DNA of 64,000 nt, from positions 62,001 through 126,000 of the forward strand of contig NZ_AUCB01000009.1 of NCBI RefSeq assembly GCF_000429545.1, read 5' to 3'. The position numbers and the translations under genes were made by a program. This document shows positions 1 to 9,667 of this stretch, one piece after another. Every line of letters starts with the position of its first letter. Position 1 is the stretch's first letter. The notes beneath the pieces were generated by a model. It saw only the letters and a program-made list of their open reading frames with translations, ran no database searches and was not told where the DNA came from. Source of the stretch: Arenibacter certesii DSM 19833. GTDB lineage: Bacteria; Bacteroidota; Bacteroidia; Flavobacteriales; Flavobacteriaceae.

Positions 1-697
1 CATATTTAATAATACTTTCGCCATAACTTGGTGCCTCACTTAATCTCACGTTCCTTTGAATGATGGTGTCAAAAACCATTTCGGAAAAGTGCTTTTTCAC
101 TTCTTCAACAACTTGGTTGGATAAGCGCAATCTGGAATCGTACATGGTGAGTACCATACCTTCTATATCCAAATCTGGATTATGAATTTTTTGAACACTT
201 TTTATAGTATTCAGTAATTTCCCCAATCCTTCCAGTGCAAAGTATTCGCATTGGATAGGGATCATAACGGAATCTGCCGCAGTAAGGGCGTTTAACGTTA
301 AGAGACCCAATGAAGGAGCACAATCTATTAAAATATAATCATATTCGTCTTTTAGGGATCGGATCGCATTCTTCATCATATACTCTCTATCGTCCTTGTC
401 CACCAGTTCAATCTCAATGGCTACCAAGTCGATATGGGAGGGTATAAGATCTAGGTTAGGGGAAGAAGTAGATATTATAGTTTCCCTGGCAGATTTGGTA
501 TGCTCCAATAATTGATAAGTTCCCATTTCTACTGTTTCCACATCCACTCCTAATCCGGAGGTTGCGTTTGCCTGGGGGTCGGCATCAATTAATAAGACCT
601 TTTTTTCCAAAACACCCAAAGCAGCTGCTAGGTTCACCGAAGTGGTGGTTTTACCTACGCCGCCTTTTTGATTTGCAATAGCAATTATTTTGCCCAT
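1..697 (-). CDS. parA: ParA/Soj-family chromosome partitioning ATPase (partial, C-terminus off the left edge)
   Basis: Walker-type ATPase of the ParA/MinD superfamily, which acts with ParB and centromere-like parS sites in chromosome segregation. The frame reads MGKIIAIANQKGGVGKTT at the N-terminus, which is the deviant Walker A motif (KGGVGKTT), followed by VLLIDADPQAN (Walker A') and YDYILIDCAPSLGLLTLNAL (Walker B region). About 232 residues are visible and the frame is still open at base 2, so only the last 20-30 residues of a roughly 255-residue protein are missing. The start at 697 gives the family-typical MGK N-terminus; another ATG two codons upstream (703) is possible. ParB would be expected beyond the left edge. 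It is transcribed away from the mutB end, 149 bases downstream of it. Family assignment is secure; the role in segregation is inferred from the family. Confidence 0.95.
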   Translation of the reverse strand, partial: MGKIIAIANQKGGVGKTTTSVNLAAALGVLEKKVLLIDADPQANATSGLGVDVETVEMGTYQLLEHTKSARETIISTSSPNLDLIPSHIDLVAIEIELVDKDDREYMMKNAIRSLKDEYDYILIDCAPSLGLLTLNALTAADSVMIPIQCEYFALEGLGKLLNTIKSVQKIHNPDLDIEGMVLTMYDSRLRLSNQVVEEVKKHFSEMVFDTIIQRNVRLSEAPSYGESIIKY

Positions 698-791
698 TAT
701 CATAGTAAGTTAGTGGGTAAAAATACGATTATTTACGTTGTTATAAAATGTATTTTGTTAACAGCCGATAAATTAAGCCATGGAGACTGAT

Positions 792-820
792 CTGCTTCCC
801 TGAAAAAAGGCAGGGGGCAG
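792..820. other. Hairpin between mutB and parA
   Basis: CTGC and CCCTG (792-802) can pair with CAGGG and GCAG (811-820) around an A-rich loop, with a small internal mismatch. It lies just after the mutB stop codon, so it could end or stabilise that transcript. No T-run follows on either strand, so it is not a textbook intrinsic terminator. Confidence 0.3.
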
Positions 821-846
821 CGTTGTTAAGGCTGTTTTGACGATAC

Positions 847-3030
847 TTAGTCCAATAGGATATCTAATATTTGAATTGCAGTATCGCTTATTTTTTTACC
901 TGGACCAAAAACGGCTACTGCTCCAGCTTCATATAAAAAATTATAGTCTTGTTTGGGGACTACGCCGCCTACAATTACCATAATATCTTGGCGCCCGTAT
1001 TTTTTTAATGCCTCCAATACTTGGGGCACAAGGGTTTTGTGACCTCCTGCCAAAGAGGATATCCCTAAAATATGGACATCGTTTTCTACCGCCTGTTTCG
1101 CAGCCTCAGCGGGGGTTTGGAACAAGGGGCCAATATCTACATCAAACCCAAGGTCGGCATAGCCTGTAGACACCACTTTTGCACCACGATCATGACCATC
1201 CTGACCCATTTTTGCGATCATTATCCTTGGTCTACGTCCTTCTTGTTCGGCAAACTTGTTGGCCATTTCTCGAGCTTTTTCAAAGCTATTATCGTCTTTT
1301 ATCTCTTTTGAATACACTCCTGTAAATGTTTTTATTACTGCCCTATGTCTGCCAAAGGCATTTTCCAATGCGGTGCTGATTTCTCCCAAAGTAGCTCTTG
1401 CCTTAGCCGCCTTTACCGATAAAGCTAGTAAATTATTTTCACCTTCGGTTGTATCGTAACTATTTTTGGAGGAGGCATATTTCATCTTTATTTCTGCTGC
1501 AGCCGTAAGCTGGTTTAAGGCGTACTGTACATCACTGGCATTTCTATTCGACTTTAGCTGTTGTAATCTTTCAAGCTGTTGTCTACGTACTTCTGCATTA
1601 TCTACTTCCAATATCTGAAAGCTATCTACTTCTTCCTCTGCTTGATAGTTATTGACTCCCACAATAATATCCTGGCCACTGTCTATACGGGCTTGTTTTT
1701 TTGCTGCCGCTTCCTCTATTCTAAGTTTTGGTATTCCTGCCTCTATTGCTTTGGTCATGCCACCCAAATCTTCTACTTCTTGGATTAACTCCCAAGCTTT
1801 TTGAGCTATTTCGTGGGTCAGGGATTCCACATAGTAACTGCCGCCCCAAGGATCAACGGTTTTTGTTATTCCCGTTTCTTCCTGTAGAAATAGTTGGGTG
1901 TTACGTGCTATACGTGCAGAGAAATCGGTAGGAAGGGCTATGGCCTCATCCAAGGCGTTGGTGTGCAAACTTTGGGTTCCTCCAAATACTGCCGCCGAGG
2001 CTTCAATTGTAGTCCTGGCAACATTATTAAAAGGATCTTGTTCAGTAAGGCTCCATCCACTAGTCTGGCTATGGGTGCGCAGTGCCAAGGACTTATTTTT
2101 TTTAGGATTAAACTGTTTTACGAGTTTAGCCCATAACATACGGCCAGCCCTCATTTTAGCGATTTCCATAAAATGGTTCATGCCTATCCCCCAGAAGAAA
2201 GAGAGTCGCGGTGCAAAATGATCTATATCTAGCCCTGCCTTTAATCCCGTCCTAATATATTCTAATCCATCTGCCAAAGTATAAGCTAATTCCAAATCGG
2301 CGGTAGCCCCAGCTTCGTGCATATGGTAACCAGAGATGCTAATACTGTTAAACTTGGGCATATGTTTGCTGGTATATTCAAAAATATCGGCTACAATCTG
2401 CATGGATGGTGTAGGTGGGTAGATATAGGTATTCCTAACCATAAATTCTTTTAGGATATCATTTTGGATAGTACCGGTCAATTGATCCATGGGTACGCCT
2501 TGTTCCTCAGCTGCTATAATATAAAATGCCATTATTGGTAGAACGGCGCCGTTCATGGTCATCGAAACAGACATTTTGTTCAAAGGGATATCCTTAAAGA
2601 GTATTTTCATATCCTCTACCGAGTCTATCGCTACACCGGCTTTGCCTACATCCCCTACAACTCGTTCATGATCGCTATCATATCCTCTATGGGTTGGGAG
2701 GTCAAATGCTACGGATAGACCCTTTTGTCCTGCTTTTAAATTCCGCTGATAGAAAGCGTTGCTCTCCTCAGCTGTTGAAAACCCCGCGTATTGTCTGATG
2801 GTCCATGGACGCTTAACATACATGGTGCTGTATGGCCCTCTTAAATAGGGCGGAATTCCTGCGGCAAAATTTAAATGTGCTAAGCGCTCTGTATCATATT
2901 GGGAATAGGATGATTTTAACGGGATACCCTCGGCAGTCATAAATTGATCCCCATTAAATTTGTGATGGTGGGAACCTTCACTTTTGCCAAGTTTTATATG
3001 TTGGAGATTTTTTCTAGCCATTGTCATCAA
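847..3030 (-). CDS. mutB: Methylmalonyl-CoA mutase, large (catalytic) subunit
   Basis: Interconverts (R)-methylmalonyl-CoA and succinyl-CoA with adenosylcobalamin, in the propionate and branched-chain degradation route. The 727-residue protein has the expected two parts: an N-terminal TIM-barrel substrate domain (about residues 45-560, with [18 protein letters not shown] and [19 protein letters not shown]) and a C-terminal B12-binding domain (about 590-727). The cobalt-ligating histidine is visible in the DxHxxG motif, as [11 protein letters not shown] with His613, followed by the GG loop [10 protein letters not shown]. Length matches the family (about 720-740). The gene for the small subunit lies 111 bases upstream on the same strand, and both follow udk and an FtsB-like gene, so the four are probably one transcription unit. 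Nothing looks damaged. Confidence 0.97.
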   Translation of the reverse strand: MMTMARKNLQHIKLGKSEGSHHHKFNGDQFMTAEGIPLKSSYSQYDTERLAHLNFAAGIPPYLRGPYSTMYVKRPWTIRQYAGFSTAEESNAFYQRNLKAGQKGLSVAFDLPTHRGYDSDHERVVGDVGKAGVAIDSVEDMKILFKDIPLNKMSVSMTMNGAVLPIMAFYIIAAEEQGVPMDQLTGTIQNDILKEFMVRNTYIYPPTPSMQIVADIFEYTSKHMPKFNSISISGYHMHEAGATADLELAYTLADGLEYIRTGLKAGLDIDHFAPRLSFFWGIGMNHFMEIAKMRAGRMLWAKLVKQFNPKKNKSLALRTHSQTSGWSLTEQDPFNNVARTTIEASAAVFGGTQSLHTNALDEAIALPTDFSARIARNTQLFLQEETGITKTVDPWGGSYYVESLTHEIAQKAWELIQEVEDLGGMTKAIEAGIPKLRIEEAAAKKQARIDSGQDIIVGVNNYQAEEEVDSFQILEVDNAEVRRQQLERLQQLKSNRNASDVQYALNQLTAAAEIKMKYASSKNSYDTTEGENNLLALSVKAAKARATLGEISTALENAFGRHRAVIKTFTGVYSKEIKDDNSFEKAREMANKFAEQEGRRPRIMIAKMGQDGHDRGAKVVSTGYADLGFDVDIGPLFQTPAEAAKQAVENDVHILGISSLAGGHKTLVPQVLEALKKYGRQDIMVIVGGVVPKQDYNFLYEAGAVAVFGPGKKISDTAIQILDILLD

Positions 3031-3141
3031 ATTATTTTAAAATATACCATAGATTATCAGTCTGGAAATTCTCCGTAATCATGCTATGGGGTATTAATTC
3101 TTCTATTAAGTTAACCAAACTTATAATATTAAGACTTAAGT

Positions 3142-4524
3142 TTATTCCTGTTCCAAGCGCTTTTGTTCTAACGCTTCCGATAGCCTTTTTTCTATGATGG
3201 GTTCTATTAAAGTTTTTCTGGTTTTGGTTTTAACAAAAGGATACAGTTCCAGATTATCTTTCATTTGTTGTTCGGCGGCAATATATTTATTAGTTCCAAC
3301 CAAGATAACCTCCTTTTTATTAAACCGTTCCTGTTCTTTGTTTGCACTTTCCTTTATTTTTTTCTGAATGAGCTGTTGTTTCAGTTGCGCTAAGAATCCG
3401 CCTCCAGTTTCTATCTGTTTAAATAGTTCCAAGGCCATCGAAGCCAATTGATGGGTTAAGGTCTCTATGTAATAACTACCATCTGGAGCATTGCCAACCT
3501 TGTTGAAATGGGCTTCTTCTTTTAGGAGTAGTAGTTGGTTTCTGGACATCCTAGATCCAAATGTATTGTCTTTTTTGTATATGGCATCATAGGGTAAGTT
3601 GCAGACCGTATTTGCACCTCCAAGGATGGCCGACATGCATTCCGTAGTAGTGCGCAGCATATTGTTGTTATAGTCGTACAAGGTCTTGTTTCTTTTGGTA
3701 GGCACGGCAATGATATGGCAATTAGGCCCAGCTCCAAATTCCTTTGCTAAAGTGGCGAACAACATTCTAAGGGCTCTGATTTTGGCGATCTCAAAAAAAT
3801 AATTCCCACCAATAGCTACCTTAAAAGTAAAAAAGGTTGTTTTTAAAAGCGCTTTATTTTTATCTTCTAAATGGTTGAGGTACTCATTGGCATGTGCCAT
3901 TGCATAGGCAAGTTGTTGTACTCTGTTGGCACCTGCATTTTCATAAAGGGTAAGGTCAACGCTTAAGGTATTGTCATGGTTTAAGGCAAGGATGCTATCC
4001 ATCTGCTGGTGATCTTGCTTCATATTAGAAAACCAATTCCCGCTTCGAGCTAAATTTCCAATAATATCGATGTTCAGAAAAATATGGTGAGCGTTATTTT
4101 CAGCGAATTTTAAAAGCGATTTACAATACGACTCCGATAAAAACTGCAAGTCAAAATATAGGGTGTGTTTATTTAAATCGATGTGTTGTAGTAACTCCTT
4201 TGGATCTATTTTAGGTGATGGAACGGTAAAATGAAGATCTTCTGCTCCTTTTTTTATGGCATCTAAGGCATTTTTATTGGCCATAACCGCATTTCCCCCA
4301 TAAATGGCCTGTCCAATTCCCCAAGAATTATTTAATTGAAACTTGGGCAAATCTAAGGAGGCCATGTCCTCCATATGGTAGAAAGGCTTTGTTTTTATCC
4401 CTTCTGGGGATTCCCAAATTAACTGTTCATTATAGTCCTCGCCCTTAAGGTCTACCTGTATTAGTTGTTTCCATTCTTTAACGGAAATCTCCCGAAAATC
4501 AAGGAACAGCTTGGAATTACTCAT
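3142..4524 (-). CDS. mutA: Methylmalonyl-CoA mutase, small subunit
   Basis: Partner subunit of the heterodimeric methylmalonyl-CoA mutase; in this family it is a degenerate copy of the large subunit with a structural role. The 460-residue protein shows the mutase barrel pattern seen in the large subunit (NYFFEIAKIRALRMLFATLA, LRTTTECMSAILGGANTV, PDGSYYIETLTHQLA) but the protein stops after the barrel. No DxHxxG cobalamin motif is present, so it cannot bind B12 itself. Actinobacterial small subunits are about 600 residues and keep a degenerate B12 domain; the shorter form is, as far as I know, usual in Flavobacteria. Its start overlaps the end of the FtsB-like gene by 8 bases, which suggests translational coupling. 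The large-subunit gene follows. Confidence 0.93.
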   Translation of the reverse strand: MSNSKLFLDFREISVKEWKQLIQVDLKGEDYNEQLIWESPEGIKTKPFYHMEDMASLDLPKFQLNNSWGIGQAIYGGNAVMANKNALDAIKKGAEDLHFTVPSPKIDPKELLQHIDLNKHTLYFDLQFLSESYCKSLLKFAENNAHHIFLNIDIIGNLARSGNWFSNMKQDHQQMDSILALNHDNTLSVDLTLYENAGANRVQQLAYAMAHANEYLNHLEDKNKALLKTTFFTFKVAIGGNYFFEIAKIRALRMLFATLAKEFGAGPNCHIIAVPTKRNKTLYDYNNNMLRTTTECMSAILGGANTVCNLPYDAIYKKDNTFGSRMSRNQLLLLKEEAHFNKVGNAPDGSYYIETLTHQLASMALELFKQIETGGGFLAQLKQQLIQKKIKESANKEQERFNKKEVILVGTNKYIAAEQQMKDNLELYPFVKTKTRKTLIEPIIEKRLSEALEQKRLEQE

Positions 4525-4849
4525 TTTTCTTAGATTTTATACTGTCTTCGTATTCTATTAAATAAATCTCTTCGTTTTTCTTTTTCAGATAATACTGTTC
4601 CCTAGCAAATTTCTCCAACTCCTCAGGATCTGAAAGCTTTTCTATAATTTTCTTATCCCTAGAAATCTCCTCCTGTAGAAATTCGCGTTGTTTTTCCAGG
4701 TTTCTTATTTCCTTTTTAAGTTCCCAATGTATAAGTAGGGAGTTGGTGTCAAAAAAAACCATCCAAATCAAAAAGGCAGTAAGTACCAATACATACATAT
4801 TGGTCACTATAGCGAACCATTTTTTCTTTCTTATCTCTTTTATTCCCAT
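4517..4849 (-). CDS. Septum formation initiator family protein (FtsB/DivIC-like)
   Basis: Small bitopic membrane protein of 110 residues. One transmembrane helix is visible near residues 16-33 (NMYVLVLTAFLIWMVFF), followed by a charged heptad-rich coiled coil (about 40-80: ELKKEIRNLEKQREFLQEEI) and the family signature KLSDPEELEKFAREQYYLKK. FtsB/DivIC proteins bridge FtsL and FtsQ/DivIB in the divisome; that role is inferred from the family. The gene lies 6 bases after uridine kinase and overlaps mutA by 8 bases, so it is inside the udk-mutA-mutB operon. A division gene coupled to a metabolic operon looks odd, but I recall the same neighbours in other Flavobacteriaceae. Confidence 0.88.
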   Translation of the reverse strand: MGIKEIRKKKWFAIVTNMYVLVLTAFLIWMVFFDTNSLLIHWELKKEIRNLEKQREFLQEEISRDKKIIEKLSDPEELEKFAREQYYLKKKNEEIYLIEYEDSIKSKKNE

Positions 4850-4855
4850 AAATAG

Positions 4856-5464
4856 CTATGCTAGCTTTTGATTAATGATAGACCTAACAATATCTACGGC
4901 AACGGTATTGTATTTGTTGTTGGGGATTATTATATCTGCATACTCCTTGGTAGGTTCAATAAATTGATTGTGCATAGGCTTTAAAGTTTTCTGGTATCTC
5001 TCTAGCACTTCATCAAGATCTCTTCCCCGCTCATTAATATCCCGCTTTAACCTTCTGATTAATCGCTCGTCAGAATCGGCATGCACAAAAATCTTAATGT
5101 CGAACATTTCCCTGATTTGTGGATTTGTCATAATTAAGATTCCCTCAACGATCATCACCTTTCTGGGATGGGTAAGGATGGTATCTTTGGTTCGGTTATG
5201 ATTTACAAAAGAATACACCGGTTGATGAATTGGATTGCCATGTTTTAGTTCATTCAAATGATTTCCCAGCAGTTCAAAATCGATCGCCCGTGGGTGGTCA
5301 AAATTTATCTGCGACCGCTCCTCATAGGAAAGATAAGAAAGGTCGTTATAATAAGAGTCTTGGGAAATTACACCAACCTCCTTATTTGGTAACTCATTGA
5401 TAATCTGGTTTACTACGGTTGTTTTTCCACATCCGGTTCCTCCTGCAATCCCGATAATTAGCAT
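4856..5464 (-). CDS. udk: Uridine kinase
   Basis: Phosphorylates uridine and cytidine to UMP and CMP in pyrimidine salvage. The P-loop GIAGGTGCGKTT is at residues 5-16, followed by the family segments QDSYYNDL, NFDHPRAIDFELL and the lid motif RLIRRLKRDINERGRDLDEVL. The longest open frame starts 24 codons upstream (5536), but that extension is unlike the family. The start at 5464 gives the usual MLIIGIAGG N-terminus and a 202-residue protein of normal length. It also sits 17 bases after a TATTTTTG promoter element on the minus strand (5482-5489), which lies inside the rejected extension. First gene of the udk-ftsB-mutA-mutB unit. Confidence 0.95.
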   Translation of the reverse strand: MLIIGIAGGTGCGKTTVVNQIINELPNKEVGVISQDSYYNDLSYLSYEERSQINFDHPRAIDFELLGNHLNELKHGNPIHQPVYSFVNHNRTKDTILTHPRKVMIVEGILIMTNPQIREMFDIKIFVHADSDERLIRRLKRDINERGRDLDEVLERYQKTLKPMHNQFIEPTKEYADIIIPNNKYNTVAVDIVRSIINQKLA

Positions 5465-5481
5465 TTCTAAATATTTTGTTC

Positions 5482-5489
5482 CAAAAATA
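5482..5489 (-). promoter_or_regulatory. Candidate -7 promoter element for the udk operon
   Basis: TATTTTTG on the minus strand matches the Bacteroidota sigma-ABfr -7 consensus TAnnTTTG exactly. It ends 17 bases before the chosen udk start. No good -33 TTTG was found, so the call rests on the -7 match and position only. Confidence 0.45.
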
Positions 5490-5737
5490 GCGATTTGGGA
5501 TGAAAACCCTGTGATTTTAATTCTATCAATAGGCAAAAGAGATGGATCTATACACTTAGTGCCCTTGGATTTTTATGTGAGTAATATAAAGTTAAGCAGA
5601 TAAAATCCCCATTTATAGAAAGATACTAAAAGATTTAACATTTACAGGTGCGCTTTCGGCCAAAATACCATATAAATAAGGGGAATTAAAATAGTTAGCA
5701 ATCATAAAAATTAACAAGGAGTAATTCTATAAATGAA

Positions 5738-5745
5738 TAATTTTG
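5738..5745 (+). promoter_or_regulatory. Candidate -7 promoter element for the serine hydrolase at 5775
   Basis: TAATTTTG matches TAnnTTTG exactly, and ends 29 bases before the ATG at 5775. It lies in the 310-base divergent region between udk and this gene (5465-5774), which otherwise holds only the udk promoter candidate. No clear -33 element was seen. Confidence 0.45.
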
Positions 5746-5774
5746 TTTAATATGTTGTAACAGCTAAAAACATT

Positions 5775-6695
5775 ATGGGGAATAGATTTTATCTTTTTAT
5801 AATTACCTTATTATCCGCTACAGGAATATATGCCCAAAAAGACCTCCCAATCAGAATAGGGGAATCTCAGGTGAAACCTTTGACGAGTTTGGCAAGCAAT
5901 AGTCTGCAGCAAAGTTTGGAACGCGAACTTATGTCCAATCCCAAGTGGAAAGCCTTAATGAAAAATAGAAAAATGGCTGTAGGAATCGTAGATTTAAAAA
6001 ATCCAGACGAGGCAAAATATGCTAGTATTAATGGCAATTATATGATGTACGCAGCTAGTTTGCCTAAAATTGCAATTTTGCTATCTTCTATGGATGCGTT
6101 AGAAAAAGGGGAGCTTAAGGACAACCAAACAATAAGGGAAGATATGCGGCTCATGATCAGTAGATCTAACAACGCGGCCTCAACAAGGATGATCGATCGA
6201 TTGGGCTATGATAAGATACAATCCGTGATGACCGATCCCAAATATAAGTTTTATGATGAGGAACGTGGTGGCGGACTCTGGGTAGGTAAGCGCTACGGTG
6301 GGGGCGGGGACACCAATAGGGAACCCCTTAAGAATTTATCCCATGCCGCCACGGTAAACCAGGTATGCCGTTATTATTATTTGTTAGCCAATGGTCAATT
6401 GGTTAATAGGGAGAGATCTAAACAGATGCTAGATATAATGGGGGATCCTGAATTGCATCATAAATTTGTAAACACGCTAGACGTTATTGCACCCACTGCA
6501 AAATTGTATCGTAAATCTGGATCTTGGAAAAATTTTCATTCGGACTCGGTCCTAGTATGGGGAAAGAATCCAAATAGACGTTATATCTTAGTTGCTTTGA
6601 TAGATGATGAATCTGGGGAGCAAATAATTCGAGATCTTGTGAAGCCAGTAGAAAAAGTACTACGGGCAGGACGCGCTCAAGTGGCCATTAATTGA
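5775..6695 (+). CDS. Exported serine hydrolase, class A beta-lactamase fold
   Basis: Exported 306-residue protein of the penicillin-binding/class A beta-lactamase superfamily. A signal peptide is seen at residues 1-21, ending in YAQ. The three catalytic elements are present: SxxK as SLPK (Ser95), SxN as SNN (Ser131) and KxG as KSG (Lys247). I do not see the class A Glu166 ExxLN motif clearly, so a true beta-lactamase is less likely than a related hydrolase acting on peptidoglycan peptides or another ester or amide. The substrate cannot be told from sequence. A TAnnTTTG element lies 30 bases upstream of the start. The gene is followed in the same direction by a large membrane protein, then by a second exported serine hydrolase on the opposite strand. 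Confidence 0.85.
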   Translation: MGNRFYLFIITLLSATGIYAQKDLPIRIGESQVKPLTSLASNSLQQSLERELMSNPKWKALMKNRKMAVGIVDLKNPDEAKYASINGNYMMYAASLPKIAILLSSMDALEKGELKDNQTIREDMRLMISRSNNAASTRMIDRLGYDKIQSVMTDPKYKFYDEERGGGLWVGKRYGGGGDTNREPLKNLSHAATVNQVCRYYYLLANGQLVNRERSKQMLDIMGDPELHHKFVNTLDVIAPTAKLYRKSGSWKNFHSDSVLVWGKNPNRRYILVALIDDESGEQIIRDLVKPVEKVLRAGRAQVAIN

Positions 6696-6790
6696 ACCAT
6701 GGTCCATCATCACACATGTTGGGTAATAGGAGCTCCAGTTACCTTTGTTAGCGCTATATATTGTAAATTGGTTTAGTCCTAATAAGTTAT

Positions 6791-9667
6791 TTGGTATTTA
6801 ATTTACATAAAGAACCACATTTGAACTACCTATTATCACTGGTTAAAACATATATTCTAAAAGCTTTTGATCTGAAGGAGGAGGAGTTAAAAAAAACGCT
6901 TCTTCTGCAGTTGAACATATTCCTTATTATAACGGTTCTACTGATTGTAAAACCAACTATCAACTCCTTATTTCTTTCCGAACTTTCCTCTAGTGCTCTT
7001 CCTCTAGGTTATGTGCTAACAGCAATTATGGCTATTGTAGGTTCTTATTTTTATGATAGCGCCATGGAAAAATATGCACTGAACATAATAGTTGATAGGA
7101 CTATTATAGGTTCAGTAATTTCATTGGTGCTATTTGCTATCGCATTTAGTTTTAACCTTGCTAGCGGGTATATTCTTTATATACCATATGTCTGGGTGGC
7201 ATTGTTTGGTCTGCTTACCGCCTCTCAGTTTTGGATAATGGCCAACCTAGTCTATAATGTAAGAGAAGCAAAACGCGTCTTTGGATTTATTGGTGCGGGA
7301 GCTATAGCTGGTGGAATATTTGGGGGGTATTTAACCTCTTTGTTGACCAAGATACTATACACTGAAAATTTGCTGTTTGTTGCAGCGGCCTTGCTTCTAT
7401 GCTGTCTTCCCATTACCCGTTACATATGGAGTACAGAGGTAGTGAAATTAAACCCTTTTCAAGTTTCAGGAAGGTCTACACCTAAAGGAGAATCTCCTTT
7501 TAGACTAATTAAACAATCTAAATTACTAAGCTTAATTGCCCTGGTAATTGGGATTAGTGTGCTAATCGCCAAGCTTGTAGATTATCAATACAGCGATTAT
7601 GCCTCTAGGTTTATACAAAATCAGGATGAGCTGACTTCATTTTTTGGATTTTGGTTTTCCACGCTCAGTGTAATTTCCTTATTAATTCAATTATTTCTTA
7701 CCAAGCGAATTGTGGGGACTTTTGGGGTTGGGAAGTCGTTATTATGGTTGCCCACAGGTATTTTAATTGGGTCGGTTCTATTATTGATTCTTCCCCAGTT
7801 GTGGGTGGTGGTATTTATTAAAATTGTGGATGGGAGTTTAAAGCAGTCCGTAAATAAAGCGGCAACGGAGCTTCTTTCCATCCCCATACCCATAGAAATT
7901 AAAAAGAAGACCAAAACCTTTACTGATGTAGTGGTAGATAGTATCGCAACGGGACTGGCCGGCTTTATTTTGATATTCTTTATCAATGCGCTAGAAATAC
8001 CTTCAACTTACATCAGTTTAATTATTATTATCCTAATTTCTTTATGGTTGTATTTTATCTATCATCTCAGAAGGGAGTATATAATAGCGTTTAAAGGGTT
8101 GTTGGAACAATCTGGTGTAAAAAAGGAAAAGGTAGATAAGAAAGAAATAAAGGTCACGTCCATTATAGATACCGTTGTCCGGGTGCTAAATAGCGGAACG
8201 GAGAATCAGATACTTCACATGCTCCATAAAACTTTAGAGGTGAAGGATGAACGTTTTTTTTATGCCATTAAAAATCTTTTAAGTTATCCTTCTGCCAAGG
8301 TGCGGGCTCTTGCTATAGAGAACCTTTATTTTCTTAACACCGAAAATTTATGTGTACCCATTCAAGATCTGATAATGGATAAAGATCAGCAAGTCACCAC
8401 TTCTGCGTTTAGATACTTACTGAAGAATTACGATCAGGATCAGGTTCAGCTTTTTAATACCTATCTCAATGTGGAGGATAACACCATTGCCAATGCTGCC
8501 TTGGTAGGCTTGTCCTTAGAATTGAGGAACAATACGCTTTTACAAGGCCGTTTTAGTTTGGATAACCGAATAGAAAACGCGTTGTCGCAACTTACCTACT
8601 TAAGCTCCGAGGAGGAGAAAACGAATAAGATACAGGCTATTCTGGAAGCTATAGGAAATGCCAAGGTAGAACGGTTTTACGATGTTATAAAGGTGCATAT
8701 AGATTCCGGAAATAGTGCTGTGGCCAACACTGCAATAATAGCGGCATCCAAAACCTTGAACGAACAGTTCGTGAGTTTAATTGTTGCTAAGTTATCGGGG
8801 AAGGAAACTAGAAAGTCTAGTGTAGAAGCCTTATATTTCTTTGGAGAGCCTATAATTGACATTCTGTACGAAAAGGTATTGAGGGAGAATGAGGTGGAGA
8901 TGGAAGATGCTGCAGTAGTAGTATTGGTAATGGAAAAGTTTGCCTCGCAAAAAGCTGTAAATACTTTGATAAAACTAACTGGAGAAACGGAACATACTAT
9001 AAAAATTGAAGCTATTGAGGTCTTAAAAAGATTGAAATGGAAGTATCCACATTTAAAAATTAACGATCGATTTATTGTGGATAGAATTTTGGACGAATGC
9101 AATCTTTATCAGAATACCCTTTCTGTTATTCATTCCCAGATTATCATCAGATATAAAAGAAATTCCGAGATACCGGAATCGCGCGAAGAAAACGAGGCCA
9201 GAAACGGTTTGATACATTTATTGGAAATGCGATTGGATAGGCAATTACAACGAATCTTTAAGTTTTTGGGTATCAAATACCCTCCACAGGATGTAGACCC
9301 CATACTAAACTCTATACTGCACGGAAAAGAGGAACAACGGATACATGCCATTGAGTTTTTAGATAACATCTTAGATATTCAGCTTAAAAAGGAATTGATT
9401 CCTGTAGCCGAATCCACCCTTTTAGAAACGGGTTCAGAAAAAAAACTAAAGAATTTAAATATTAAGGTGCTAAGTGAGTTTGAATGTTATACTGCCCTCT
9501 TAAAAAGAAAAGATGTTAAATTGAGATTGGCGGTACTTTACCTAATTGAAAAAATTAACGAACCAAAATACAACTCCCTATTGGAAATGGCTTTGGATGA
9601 TTCTCATGAAAAGGTTAGGAAAAAGGCTGCTGAAATCCTTCAATCCACTGAAAAGACTACTTTTTAA
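6791..9667 (+). CDS. Large membrane protein: nucleotide-transporter-like (NTT/MFS fold) domain plus C-terminal HEAT repeats
   Basis: 958-residue protein. Residues about 35-420 hold some ten to twelve hydrophobic segments (LLQLNIFLIITVLLIVKP; FIGAGAIAGGIFGGYLTSLL; SLWLYFIYHLRREYI) arranged like the ATP/ADP translocase (NTT) branch of the MFS fold. Residues about 440-958 are soluble, with repeated paired helices of HEAT type (SYPSAKVRALAIENLYFL; DDSHEKVRKKAAEILQS). Substrate unknown; free-living bacteria rarely import ATP, so a transport role is only a guess. There is no ATG before the first membrane helix: an in-frame stop lies at 6764-6766, and the only usual start codons after it are TTG at 6791 and TTG at 6821, so the start is uncertain. 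The last 11 bases overlap the convergent serine hydrolase gene. Confidence 0.75.
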   Translation: MVFNLHKEPHLNYLLSLVKTYILKAFDLKEEELKKTLLLQLNIFLIITVLLIVKPTINSLFLSELSSSALPLGYVLTAIMAIVGSYFYDSAMEKYALNIIVDRTIIGSVISLVLFAIAFSFNLASGYILYIPYVWVALFGLLTASQFWIMANLVYNVREAKRVFGFIGAGAIAGGIFGGYLTSLLTKILYTENLLFVAAALLLCCLPITRYIWSTEVVKLNPFQVSGRSTPKGESPFRLIKQSKLLSLIALVIGISVLIAKLVDYQYSDYASRFIQNQDELTSFFGFWFSTLSVISLLIQLFLTKRIVGTFGVGKSLLWLPTGILIGSVLLLILPQLWVVVFIKIVDGSLKQSVNKAATELLSIPIPIEIKKKTKTFTDVVVDSIATGLAGFILIFFINALEIPSTYISLIIIILISLWLYFIYHLRREYIIAFKGLLEQSGVKKEKVDKKEIKVTSIIDTVVRVLNSGTENQILHMLHKTLEVKDERFFYAIKNLLSYPSAKVRALAIENLYFLNTENLCVPIQDLIMDKDQQVTTSAFRYLLKNYDQDQVQLFNTYLNVEDNTIANAALVGLSLELRNNTLLQGRFSLDNRIENALSQLTYLSSEEEKTNKIQAILEAIGNAKVERFYDVIKVHIDSGNSAVANTAIIAASKTLNEQFVSLIVAKLSGKETRKSSVEALYFFGEPIIDILYEKVLRENEVEMEDAAVVVLVMEKFASQKAVNTLIKLTGETEHTIKIEAIEVLKRLKWKYPHLKINDRFIVDRILDECNLYQNTLSVIHSQIIIRYKRNSEIPESREENEARNGLIHLLEMRLDRQLQRIFKFLGIKYPPQDVDPILNSILHGKEEQRIHAIEFLDNILDIQLKKELIPVAESTLLETGSEKKLKNLNIKVLSEFECYTALLKRKDVKLRLAVLYLIEKINEPKYNSLLEMALDDSHEKVRKKAAEILQSTEKTTF

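Noticed and set aside
5465-5536. N-terminal extension of uridine kinase by 24 codons
   Set aside because: Not family-like, and it covers a consensus promoter element that fits the shorter start.
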